18,238 bases of DNA from AC-50 sp035640455 (GTDB lineage: Bacteria; Actinomycetota; Thermoleophilia; Gaiellales; Gaiellaceae), in contig DASQWB010000102.1 in assembly GCA_035640455.1 (NCBI GenBank), positions 1 through 18,238 of the forward strand, given 5' to 3'. Each line of letters begins with the position of its first letter. Position 1 is the first letter of the stretch. The translations under genes were made by a program, and so were the position numbers. The notes beneath the pieces are model-generated. The model saw only the letters and a list, made by a program, of their open reading frames with translations. It was not told where the DNA came from and searched no databases. Shown here in pieces: positions 7,026 through 13,820 of this stretch.

Positions 7026-8435
7026 CTAGCGGGTGAAGGTCACGACCCTACTTTGCGGCTGCGGAACGACCGCGAAGACCACGCGAGGAGCGCCCGTCGG
7101 CGCGGGAGTCGGGCCGTCCGACCACGTGAATGCCGAGCCGGCGAAGCCCTGGAACCACGGCATGCGCTGGGGCCACTCCGTCGGCGGCTGGAGCTGGAGG
7201 TGCAGATGCGGCCCCGTCGCGTCGCCCGTCGCGCCGACGAGGCCGACCGGCGTGCCGGCGGAGACGGCTGCCCCGGCGTGAATCGCGCCGTCGACCGCCG
7301 CGAGGTGGCAGTACGTCCAGACGAGGCCCTCGCCCGCGCGCATCGTCAGGCCGATGCCGCAGCGCGGATCGGGGCTCCGCCACGCCCGCAGGACCACTCC
7401 GCTCGAGAGCGCGTAGACCGGCGATCCCAGCGGCGCCGCGATGTCGACCGCGGGGTAGTCGTGGTGCGTGTGCGAGGCGAAGACGACTCCCGCGCCGCCG
7501 CCGACCGGGAAGACGTAGCCGCCCTCGACGGCCGGACTCGCGAGCACGGCGCGGGCCCCCGGCTGGAACGAGGCGGCGCGCGAGGAGCTCCGGGCGGCGG
7601 CAAGGCGCCGCTGAGCCGCCGCGAGCCGCGCGCGCGCCGCAGCGACCTGCTCGAGAAGAGCCTGACGCCGAACGTCGAGCAAGACGGCCTGCTTCTGCGC
7701 GGCCAGGCGGTCGGAGAGGAGCAGCGCGCCCGCCGCCTGCCGACGGAAGCGCGCCTCGACGCGGGCGATCCGCCGCACGCGCTCCCGGAGGCCGACGAGC
7801 CGGCGGCTCGCAGCGACGACCTCGCCGGAGGAGGTCGACAGCCGGGCCTGCAGCCGATCGAGCGTCACCGTCGCCTGCGGGCCGCCGCTCCGGAAGAGCT
7901 GGGCGAGCGAGAGCACCTCGTCGACGTACCACTGCGCGTGGTTGTACGAGTAGACGGCGCGCGAGATATCGCTCCGCGCCCCGGAAGCGGCGAGATAGCG
8001 GGCCGCGGCATAGATCGCGTCGCCCGCGCTCCACGGGTCGGCGATCCCGTCGCCGTTGCCGTCGACCCCCCAGCGGAGCCAGGTCGAGGGCATGAACTGC
8101 ATCCAGCCGATCGCGCCGGCCGAGCTCGGGCCCATGTTGCGCCCGTAGTTCGACTCGACCTTGTTGATTGCGGCCAGCACCTGCCACGGAACCCCGTAGG
8201 CCGAGCCGGCGCTCCGCCAGAGCGCCTCGAGCTGCGGGTAGGACAGCCGCTCGGGGCGAGCGGGAGGCGTGCTCAGCGAGGCCGGGAGGACGATCGAGCC
8301 GGGCAGGTTGGGCATGTCCGCGCTCGGCAGTGCCGAGGGCGCCGCCAGGAGGGTGTAAGTGTCAGCGCGCGCCGCGCCGGCGGCAAGCGCGGCCGCGACC
8401 GCGAGGCCGGCGAGGACTCGCGTGCGGCGGCTCAC
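7026..8435 (-). CDS. Bifunctional secreted wall hydrolase: lytic transglycosylase + M23 (LytM) domain
   Basis: 469 aa, GTG start overlapping the pilT stop (GTGA). A signal peptide (1-24, LAGLAVAAALAAGAARA) directs export. Residues about 65-185 form an SLT/MltB-like transglycosylase domain with the probable catalytic Glu94 in AAINKVESNYGRN, then AIGWMQFMPSTW and the Ca-site-like DGNGDGIADPW. A long Arg/Ala-rich coiled coil (about 190-288) leads to an M23 peptidase domain (about 305-415). Zinc and catalytic residues visible there are HHDYPAVD (His324/His325, Asp331), H377 in TYCHL, and GPHLHLQ (H410, H412). The His-to-Asp spacing is longer than the usual HxxxD. Such a pair could cut both glycan strands and peptides to open a path for the pilus; its place between pilT and the pilins supports this. 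Confidence 0.9.
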   Translation of the reverse strand: MSRRTRVLAGLAVAAALAAGAARADTYTLLAAPSALPSADMPNLPGSIVLPASLSTPPARPERLSYPQLEALWRSAGSAYGVPWQVLAAINKVESNYGRNMGPSSAGAIGWMQFMPSTWLRWGVDGNGDGIADPWSAGDAIYAAARYLAASGARSDISRAVYSYNHAQWYVDEVLSLAQLFRSGGPQATVTLDRLQARLSTSSGEVVAASRRLVGLRERVRRIARVEARFRRQAAGALLLSDRLAAQKQAVLLDVRRQALLEQVAAARARLAAAQRRLAAARSSSRAASFQPGARAVLASPAVEGGYVFPVGGGAGVVFASHTHHDYPAVDIAAPLGSPVYALSSGVVLRAWRSPDPRCGIGLTMRAGEGLVWTYCHLAAVDGAIHAGAAVSAGTPVGLVGATGDATGPHLHLQLQPPTEWPQRMPWFQGFAGSAFTWSDGPTPAPTGAPRVVFAVVPQPQSRVVTFTR

Positions 8436-9598
8436 TGGATCGGGCGGACGACGCGCAGCGCGCCGAGGCCGCTGTCGTTCTCGGCCGGCCGCTGCGCGGC
8501 CTCACGGGCGCGGACGTCCGCCGCCTGCCGCTTCAGCGCGAGCTCGAGCGCGACGAGGAAGTCGTGCCGGTTCGTCGCGGCGTTGCTCGCGATCTCCCGG
8601 TCGACCTGGCCCGCGAGGACGAGCTCGATGAGCGCGTCCGTGAAGGTCTGCATCTGGAAGAACGTCCCCTCGGCGATCGCCTCCGGGATCTCCTCCGTCC
8701 GCGCCTCGCGGATCAGGTCGGCGATGCGGCTGTTCGTGACCATCACCTCGACCGCCGGCACGCGACCGCCCTCGACGCGCGGGAGGAGCCGCTGGCTGAT
8801 CACCCCGCACAGGACGCCCGCCAGGATCGAGCGGATCTGCTGATGCTTCGCGCTCGGGAAGAACTCGATCATGCGCCCGACTGTCTCCGCCGCGTCGACG
8901 GTGTGCATCGTCGAGAGGACGAGGTGGCCGGACTCGGCGGCCTGGAGCGCGGTCTGCGCCGTCTCCGCATCGCGGAGCTCCCCGATCAGGATCACGTCCG
9001 GGTCCTGGCGAAGCGCGCGACGGAGCGCCTGCTCGAACGACTGGGTGTCGAGCCCGACCTCGCGCTGGCTGACGATGCAGCCCTCGTCGGGGTGGATGAT
9101 CTCGATCGGGTCCTCGATCGTGACGACGTGCTGGCGGCGTGTGCGGTTGATGTGGCCGACCATGGCCGCGAGGGTCATCGTCTTGCCGGAGCCCGTCGCG
9201 CCGGTGACGAGCACGAGGCCGCGGTGCTCGTCCGCGAGCCTCTCGACCCCTGGCGGAAGCTGGAGCTGGGAGAACGTCGGCACCTCGGCCGGAATCGCGC
9301 GGAAGGCGAGCGAGGTCGCGCCGCGCTGGCGGAAGACGTTGACGCGGAAACGGGGCAGATCGGCGCTCTGGTAGGCGATGTCGAGCTCTCCGGTCTCGTG
9401 GAAGGCGGCGACGCGGGCCGGCGTCGGGGCACCGACGACCGCGAGCGCGGCGTCGAGCGCGGCGGCGTCGAGCGGCAGCCATGCCTCGAGCCGCTCGAGC
9501 GTGCCGTCGCGCCTCAGGACCGGCGGCTGGCCGATCTTGAGATGGACGTCGCTCGCACCGAGCTCGACGGCGTGCCGAAGGAGGGCATCGAGATCCAT
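8432..9598 (-). CDS. pilT: Type IV pilus retraction ATPase PilT
   Basis: 388 aa; the ATG at 9598 (MDLDALLRHAVELGASDVHLKIG) is the standard PilT N-terminus and is preferred over an upstream in-frame extension. This is the cytoplasmic hexameric ATPase that depolymerises pili for twitching or DNA uptake. Motifs: Walker A GATGSGKT (133-140), Asp box TIEDPIE (160-166), Walker B DVILIGELRD (201-210), His box SGHLVLSTMHTVD (223-235), and the C-terminal SRIADLIREA (290-299), corresponding to the AIRNLIRE retraction motif but diverged. There is no tetracysteine module, which separates it from PilB. An Ala/Arg-rich tail follows residue 355. It heads the coupled run and lies 38 bp downstream of the reductase stop, so it may share that transcript. 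Confidence 0.95.
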   Translation of the reverse strand: MDLDALLRHAVELGASDVHLKIGQPPVLRRDGTLERLEAWLPLDAAALDAALAVVGAPTPARVAAFHETGELDIAYQSADLPRFRVNVFRQRGATSLAFRAIPAEVPTFSQLQLPPGVERLADEHRGLVLVTGATGSGKTMTLAAMVGHINRTRRQHVVTIEDPIEIIHPDEGCIVSQREVGLDTQSFEQALRRALRQDPDVILIGELRDAETAQTALQAAESGHLVLSTMHTVDAAETVGRMIEFFPSAKHQQIRSILAGVLCGVISQRLLPRVEGGRVPAVEVMVTNSRIADLIREARTEEIPEAIAEGTFFQMQTFTDALIELVLAGQVDREIASNAATNRHDFLVALELALKRQAADVRAREAAQRPAENDSGLGALRVVRPIQ

Positions 9599-9636
9599 GG
9601 CCGCACGAGACGGATCGGCGGCGTCGGGCGGGAGCT

Positions 9637-10812
9637 TTAGCCAGCTATGGCCTGGGCACGGTAGGCGCGGCCAGGATCGCCAGAGCGATGGGCGAGCGCC
9701 GCGAGCACCCGCACCGGCGCCCTCCCGAGACCGCGCGCTTCGCTCGGCCCGCGGAGCTCGCCGCTGACGACCTTCTCGACCACCGGCCAGAGCGGGCGCA
9801 GCCGCGCGACGGAGAACATCAGCCTCGGAAAGCGGTCCAGCGCGACCTTCGCGCCCCAGCCCGCCGAGACGAGCGGCGCCAGCGTCCGCGTGAGCGCCGC
9901 GGCGTACGGCTCGAGCCCCTCTTCGCACCCTTCGAGCACCGCGAGCGTGGCCTCGGCGACGAGGTTCGCGCTCAGGAACGCCTCGTAGATCCCGTCCCCG
10001 GTGAGCGGCTCGACGAGACCGGCGGCATCGCCGATCAACGCGACGGGCCCGTGGGCGAGCACGGCGGTGGGCCGCCGCATGGGCAGGCGGTAGCCGCGCA
10101 GGTCGGTGACGGACTCGGGATCGATCCCATGCTCATTGCAGAGCCGCCCAAGCTCGGCCCGTAGCGTCGGCCCCTCGCGCTCCCAGCCGCCGACACCGAC
10201 GTTCACGTGGTCGCCCTTCGGGAAGACCCAGCCGTAGCCGCCGGCGACGACCCCGAACTCGAGCACGAGCCGGCGGGCGTACCGGCGTGCGTCGACGTCT
10301 GCGTGGGAGACGTTCCCCTCGAGCGCGACGCCGTGCTGGTGGTCGCGGCCGAGGCCGACAGCGCGGCCGACGATGCCGTTGACGCCGTCCGCGCCGATGA
10401 GCACGGAGCCGGTGACGGACTCTTCGCAGACGCGAGCTGTCGTGCCTTCGACGGCGGTTACGCGCGCGCCCTCCCGGAGCTCGGCTCCGGCGGCGACGGC
10501 CTGCTCGGCCAGGTAGGCGTCGAGGCGCCGCCGCTGGGTCATGACCGCCAGCCGGGAGCCGCTACGGCGCTCGAAGCGCGGCCCGTACCGGAGGCGAACC
10601 TCGAGCATGTCCACGGTTTCCTCGACCACGGGCTCGACGGAGAACGGAAGCTGCCGGAGGGCACGCTCCGTGAGCCCGCCACCGCACGGCTTGTCGCGCG
10701 GGAAGCGCTCGCGCTCGAGTATGAGTACACGCGCGCCCGCGCGCGCGAGGCGATAGGCCGCGGTCGAGCCGGCAGGCCCGGCCCCGACGACGATGACGTC
10801 GAAACGATCCAG
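9637..10812 (-). CDS. FAD-dependent geranylgeranyl reductase family protein (CTG start)
   Basis: 391 aa if started at CTG 10810-10812. The frame upstream of the GTG at 10629 has no ATG, GTG or TTG, yet it encodes the whole FAD-binding N-terminus: DRFDVIVVGAGPAG with GxGxxG at residues 10-15, then ILERERFPRDKPCGGGL (Cys43). CTG followed by DRFDV matches the usual N-terminus of the family. Later motifs are the LIGADGVNGIVGR strand, YGWVFPKGDHVNVGVGG (about 193) and the second FAD motif VALIGDAAGLVEPLTGDGI (GDAAG at 261-265). The family reduces isoprenoid double bonds (menaquinone side chains, lipids, chlorophyll precursors) with FAD; the substrate here is unknown. The start lies 27 bp from divergent tRNA-Tyr. 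A frameshift near the start is the alternative to CTG use. Confidence 0.85.
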   Translation of the reverse strand: MDRFDVIVVGAGPAGSTAAYRLARAGARVLILERERFPRDKPCGGGLTERALRQLPFSVEPVVEETVDMLEVRLRYGPRFERRSGSRLAVMTQRRRLDAYLAEQAVAAGAELREGARVTAVEGTTARVCEESVTGSVLIGADGVNGIVGRAVGLGRDHQHGVALEGNVSHADVDARRYARRLVLEFGVVAGGYGWVFPKGDHVNVGVGGWEREGPTLRAELGRLCNEHGIDPESVTDLRGYRLPMRRPTAVLAHGPVALIGDAAGLVEPLTGDGIYEAFLSANLVAEATLAVLEGCEEGLEPYAAALTRTLAPLVSAGWGAKVALDRFPRLMFSVARLRPLWPVVEKVVSGELRGPSEARGLGRAPVRVLAALAHRSGDPGRAYRAQAIAG

Positions 10813-10823
10813 GCGCCCAAGGC

Positions 10824-10829
10824 TACAAT
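10824..10829 (+). promoter_or_regulatory. -10 element of tRNA-Tyr promoter
   Basis: TACAAT lies 10 bp before the tRNA 5' end and matches a sigma-70-type -10 element well. The -35 region, which would fall inside the divergent reductase gene near 10800, is not a good match. Confidence 0.5.
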
Positions 10830-10839
10830 TCGCCGCCCT

Positions 10840-10921
10840 GGGGGTGTGCCCGAGCGGCCAAAGGGAACGGGCTGTAAACCCGTCGGCTCAGCCTACGGAG
10901 GTTCGAATCCTCCCGCCCCCA
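10840..10921 (+). tRNA. tRNA-Tyr (anticodon GUA)
   Basis: A class II cloverleaf. Acceptor GGGGGTG (10840-10846) pairs with CGCCCCC (10914-10920) with one T-G wobble; the discriminator is A at 10921. The anticodon stem ACGGG/CCCGT holds the loop CTGTAAA with GTA at 10874-10876. A long variable arm, as expected for bacterial tRNA-Tyr, is followed by the T-arm GGAGG-TTCGAAT-CCTCC. CCA is not encoded. The gene is read away from the reductase. Confidence 0.95.
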
Positions 10922-10924
10922 CTC

Positions 10925-10975
10925 CGCCTGGAAGTCCGGCCGCGCCTGCGGCGCGACCATGACGACTTCCAGGCG
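10925..10975. terminator. 12-bp inverted repeat after tRNA-Tyr
   Basis: The arms cgcctggaagtc (10925-10936) and gacttccaggcg (10964-10975) are perfect reverse complements. They enclose a GC-rich 27-nt loop with a smaller gccgc/gcggc stem. It begins 3 bp after the tRNA, so it could end tRNA transcription or act as a processing hairpin. No T-run follows. Confidence 0.5.
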
Positions 10976-11003
10976 ATCGGCTTCTAACGACGGGCCGCGG
11001 TGA

Positions 11004-11029
11004 GCCGCGCCCGCCATGTCGGGCGCGGC
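11004..11029. terminator. Hairpin between convergent genes
   Basis: A perfect 10-bp GC-rich stem (gccgcgcccg / cgggcgcggc) with loop ccatgt. It lies 5 bp past the stop of the 51-aa gene on the minus strand and downstream of tRNA-Tyr on the plus strand, a position suited to a bidirectional terminator. No T-run is visible. Confidence 0.5.
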
Positions 11030-11034
11030 GGCGA

Positions 11035-11190
11035 TTACGAGTCGTCGTCGGTGATCTCGTCCTTGTCGCCGCTCGACGTCTTGGCCCAGGGTTCGCCCGA
11101 AACCTCTTCCTCGCTCTCCTTACGGAACTTTTCGGTCTCCTCGCGGCTGCGTCGCGCCTCTTCGATGAGGCGCTCCTCTTCGTCTGCCAT
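11035..11190 (-). CDS. Small acidic charged protein (51 aa)
   Basis: The ATG at 11190 lies 6 nt after the stop of the hydrolase gene and the frame ends in TAA at 11035-11037. The product starts MADEEERLIEEARRSREETEKF, a highly charged single helix with heptad-like spacing, then a short tail GEPWAKTSS and an acidic end DEITDDDS. Glu/Asp/Lys/Arg make up most of it, so it is probably soluble and partly disordered. A possible Shine-Dalgarno (GGGGAAG) lies in the end of the preceding gene. Tight spacing, coding-like codon use and a hairpin right after the stop support it. Function unknown. Confidence 0.65.
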   Translation of the reverse strand: MADEEERLIEEARRSREETEKFRKESEEEVSGEPWAKTSSGDKDEITDDDS

Positions 11191-11196
11191 GGGCCG

Positions 11197-12069
11197 CTAC
11201 TTCCCCTCGGCCTCGCGCACGAATCGTCCGACGACGTCGAGGTAGCGGTCGGTCTCCTCGAGCACCGGGGTATGGGAGCTCTCCTCGAGCACGACTTCCC
11301 GCGCGCCGGCGATCCCCTGCACGAGCATCTGCGCGATCGGCGGCGTGCACATGTCGTACCGGCCTCGGACGACGAGCGTCGGCACGACGACCTCGCCGAG
11401 GCGGTCGCGCACGTCCCACCCACGGATTGCCCCCGTCACCGTCCACTCGTTCGGCCCCTGCATCGCCCGGTAGACGTCGACGCCGCGCTCGGCTCGCCAG
11501 CGCTCGATCTCGGCGCGCGGCTTCGGCCCGCGATAGAAGTGGCGGTCGAAGTAGACCTCCATCGCCTCCTCGTACTCCGGGTCGTCGTACGTCCCGGCCT
11601 GCTCGTGGCGGTCGAGCACGTCGCGCACCTCCTGCGGCAGCGCGTCGCGCAGAAGCTTCTGCTCGGCCGCCCACTCATCGACGCTCGCGAGCGTCGAGCT
11701 CAAGATCAGGCTGAGGATTCCCGTCGCGCCCGAGAGCACGTGCTCGAGCGCGAGCATCCCGCCCCACGAGGTCCCGAGCAGGTGGATGCGATCGAGCCCG
11801 AGCTGTTCGCGCACCGCGGCGACCTCCTCGCGGAAGACCTCGATGCTCCACTCGACATCGGTCGGGCGGTCCGAGCTGCCGCACCCGATCTGGTCGTAGA
11901 CGACGACGCGACGCTCGCCGGCGAGCCGCTCGAGCGGCGCGAAGTAGTGGTGCGTCGAGCCGGGCCCGCCGTGCAGAGCGAGGAGCGGCGTGCCGCCCGA
12001 GCCGACCGCGCGATACCACGTGCGGTAGCCGCGGAAGTCGACGAAGCCCTCGGGGACGTCTCGTGACAT
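11197..12069 (-). CDS. Proline iminopeptidase-family alpha/beta hydrolase
   Basis: 290 aa from ATG 12069 (MSRDVPEGFVDFRGYRTWYR); an ATG at 12075 or TTG at 12078 would add two or three residues, and no ribosome binding site decides between them. An S33-family alpha/beta hydrolase: oxyanion motif HGGPG (33-37), nucleophile Ser101 in GTSWGG, acid Asp239 in RGRYDMCTPP, and His266 in EESSHTP. A helical cap lies between about 130 and 210. Members cleave N-terminal proline from peptides, but related enzymes act on other amides or esters, so the substrate is uncertain. No signal peptide, so cytoplasmic. Its first codons overlap the start of the divergent repeat-protein gene. Confidence 0.88.
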   Translation of the reverse strand: MSRDVPEGFVDFRGYRTWYRAVGSGGTPLLALHGGPGSTHHYFAPLERLAGERRVVVYDQIGCGSSDRPTDVEWSIEVFREEVAAVREQLGLDRIHLLGTSWGGMLALEHVLSGATGILSLILSSTLASVDEWAAEQKLLRDALPQEVRDVLDRHEQAGTYDDPEYEEAMEVYFDRHFYRGPKPRAEIERWRAERGVDVYRAMQGPNEWTVTGAIRGWDVRDRLGEVVVPTLVVRGRYDMCTPPIAQMLVQGIAGAREVVLEESSHTPVLEETDRYLDVVGRFVREAEGK

Positions 12070-13247
12070 TCGCATCAATAGGTACTACGCTCGACGGAAT
12101 CCAGGCCCGTTTTCCACTTCTCCTGCTCCTCGCGGCTCTCCTCTGCGGCGCGGCGTCGCCCGAGGGCGGCGCGAGGACGACGTACTGCGACGGCGCCAGC
12201 GGGTTCATCGGCGCCGACGCGGCCGAGGCGATCACGTCCACGACGGCCACTTTGGTCGCCCACCTTACGACGCAGGGCTGCATCGTGACGTTCTCCTTCG
12301 TCCTCGAAGGGCCGTCGGGGGAGATCCGGACGCAGCCACATCGCCTCACGGATCCCTCGGAGGTTTCCGAGACCTACAAGCTCCCTGTCACCGGCCTCCA
12401 GCCCGGAGCCACCTACACGGTGATGGGCGACTTCACCAGCTCGGGAGCGGGATCGCTCCACTATCCGTTGAGCGGCCCGCCGACCTTCCGGACGCTCGCT
12501 CGGCTGGACGTCTCCCTGTGCGGCGTGGGCACGGTCACTTCGTCGCCGGCCGGAATCGACTGCGGCGCCACGTGCGGCGTCGACCTGCCGGTCGGCGGCG
12601 GCTTGATGCTGACCGCGACGCCGGCCGCCGGCTGGCGCGTCGGGCACTGGGAAGGCGACGCCTGCTCCGGCACCTCGCCGGTCTGCTCCGCCTGGGCGTA
12701 CACATGGGTACGGACGACCGCCGTCTTCGACCAGGCGAGCCTCGTAACGGTTACCCGCGAGGGGAGCGGATCGGGAATGGTGACGAGCAGCCCCGGTGGC
12801 GTCGCGTGCGGGAGCGGCTGCTCGGCGACGTTCGACCCGGGACAGACCGTGACGCTCACGGCGACTCCCGACGCCGGCTCGAGGTTCTCCGGCTGGTCGG
12901 GAGCCTGCAGCGGAGCCGCGCCGACGTGCACCTTCCAAGCCACCGTCGGCACCGAGGCCGTAGATGCGACGTTCGTGAAGCTCGCGACTCTCACCGTCCA
13001 CCGGGCCAAGCACGGCAAGGTGAAGGACGCCGCCGGCAAGATCGACTGCGGCACGACCTGCACGGCCACCGTGGACGACGGAACGAGCGCCACGCTTCAT
13101 GGGACGCCCGCGCGGGGCTTCCGGTTCGCGGGCTGGAGCGGCGCCTGCAGCGGCAAGGCGCCGACCTGCACCCTGAGGGTCACGGGCATGCAGGTCGTCA
13201 AGGCAACCTTCAAGAAGAAGCCGAAGCGGCGGAAGACCAGGGCCTGA
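12063..13247 (+). CDS. Secreted protein with Fn3-like domain and three InlB-type B-repeat-like domains
   Basis: 394 aa from GTG 12063, with GGGGA at 12052-12056 as a well-spaced ribosome binding site and no other start codon before the hydrophobic stretch. A signal peptide (about 1-35, FPLLLLLAALLCGA) is followed by an Fn3-like region (about 50-145). Three repeats of about 75 residues follow (148-224, 226-304, 308-383). Each has the pattern G-x-V-x-S/D...-I/V-x-C-G-x-x-C, then TATP-x-G-x-R/F-x-x-W, then a second Cys pair (ACSG...PTC) and a closing ATF. The paired cysteines suggest disulfides outside the cell. Such repeats occur in bacterial surface and wall proteins. The tail KKKPKRRKTRA is strongly basic. 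No sortase motif. Ligand unknown. Confidence 0.85.
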   Translation: MTFASIGTTLDGIQARFPLLLLLAALLCGAASPEGGARTTYCDGASGFIGADAAEAITSTTATLVAHLTTQGCIVTFSFVLEGPSGEIRTQPHRLTDPSEVSETYKLPVTGLQPGATYTVMGDFTSSGAGSLHYPLSGPPTFRTLARLDVSLCGVGTVTSSPAGIDCGATCGVDLPVGGGLMLTATPAAGWRVGHWEGDACSGTSPVCSAWAYTWVRTTAVFDQASLVTVTREGSGSGMVTSSPGGVACGSGCSATFDPGQTVTLTATPDAGSRFSGWSGACSGAAPTCTFQATVGTEAVDATFVKLATLTVHRAKHGKVKDAAGKIDCGTTCTATVDDGTSATLHGTPARGFRFAGWSGACSGKAPTCTLRVTGMQVVKATFKKKPKRRKTRA

Positions 13248-13262
13248 CGCGCGTCCCGGCTC

Positions 13263-13276
13263 GGCGCGAAAGCGCC
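13263..13276 (+). terminator. GAAA-capped hairpin after the repeat-protein gene
   Basis: GGCGC-GAAA-GCGCC forms a 5-bp stem with a stable GNRA tetraloop 15 bp after the stop at 13247. It lies just before the tRNA-Thr promoter region. The stem is short and no T-run follows, so termination activity is uncertain. Confidence 0.35.
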
Positions 13277-13282
13277 TAGACT
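13277..13282 (+). promoter_or_regulatory. Possible -10 element of tRNA-Thr
   Basis: TAGACT lies 10 bp before the tRNA 5' end, the same spacing as the -10 box of tRNA-Tyr. No recognisable -35 is present at the expected distance. Confidence 0.35.
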
Positions 13283-13292
13283 TGTCCCGAGC

Positions 13293-13365
13293 GCCCTCTT
13301 AGCTCAGTTGGTAGAGCACCTCCATGGTAAGGAGGGGGTCGACGGTTCGAGTCCGTCAGAGGGCT
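13293..13365 (+). tRNA. tRNA-Thr (anticodon GGU)
   Basis: Acceptor GCCCTCT (13293-13299) pairs perfectly with AGAGGGC (13358-13364), discriminator T at 13365. The D-arm is AGCTCAGTTGGTAGAGCA. The anticodon stem CCTCC/GGAGG holds loop ATGGTAA with GGT at 13326-13328. T-arm GACGG-TTCGAGT-CCGTC. No CCA is encoded. The DNA beyond its terminator has accessory character, and tRNA 3' ends are common integration targets. Confidence 0.96.
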
Positions 13366-13369
13366 CTGC

Positions 13370-13396
13370 AAAAGCGCCGCATATCGGCGCTTTTTC
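13370..13396 (+). terminator. Intrinsic terminator of tRNA-Thr
   Basis: aaaagcgccg-catat-cggcgctttt is a perfect 10-bp stem with a five-base loop. Its T-tract continues to 13395 and is then followed by c. It starts 5 bp after the tRNA and is the clearest rho-independent terminator in the window. Confidence 0.9.
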
Positions 13397-13820
13397 TGTC
13401 AAAGGAACTTGCAGAATCTCCAGCCTGCAGTGGGTATGGAGCCGTTTATGGAGCCCCCAGGTCCAGAGCACCGGCGGAATAGCGCAATTTTCGCGCCCCC
13501 AGCTGATCGTGCGCTAGCCGGACCTGCCTTCGCCAAGTTCCTCGCAGACGACTCACTCGGCGCAGATCACGCAGGCGCGCAGGTCGCGCGCTCTCGGAGC
13601 CATCGCCGCGCCGTTAGAGCACCAGCGACGACACATCAGTCCCGGATCCGGTGCAGTACGTGGGGAAGGCGAGCCCGATCCGACGAATGCGGGTCGCTCT
13701 TCTGTAGAGCCCCAAGCCGGTCCCGACTTTCGCGGCGGGAGCGGCGAAAACCGGGAACCGACGACATAGCGGGCGTGGTCGCCAAAGACGTGACCAACGC
13801 ACCGGAGAGGAGGATTCGAC
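13397..13820. other. Gene-free stretch, left part of accessory patch
   Basis: About 420 bp between the tRNA-Thr terminator and the winged-helix gene. Possible reading frames lack start signals, domain patterns and coding-like codon use, so I call none. It contains the first copy of the direct repeat at 13436-13457. The last 18 bp hold the ribosome binding site of the next gene. Its origin may be decayed mobile DNA. Confidence 0.5.
13436..13457 (+). repeat. Direct repeat copy 1 (possible attachment-site remnant)
   Basis: The sequence is ATGGAGCC, then G, then TTTATGGAGCCCC. Without the single G it matches 16317-16337 exactly. Each copy also contains an internal duplication of ATGGAGCC. The two copies are in the same orientation about 2.9 kb apart and bracket the IS and toxin-antitoxin remnants. 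Confidence 0.55.

Noticed and set aside
7053..8843. Long plus-strand open frame (about 596 codons) opposite the wall hydrolase and pilT
   Set aside because: It is antisense to two genes with clear domains and motifs, and its translation is Arg/Asp/Ala-rich without any family pattern. It arises from GC-rich codon structure.
8168..9640. Long plus-strand open frame opposite pilT
   Set aside because: Antisense shadow of pilT, whose Walker, Asp and His boxes are all intact.
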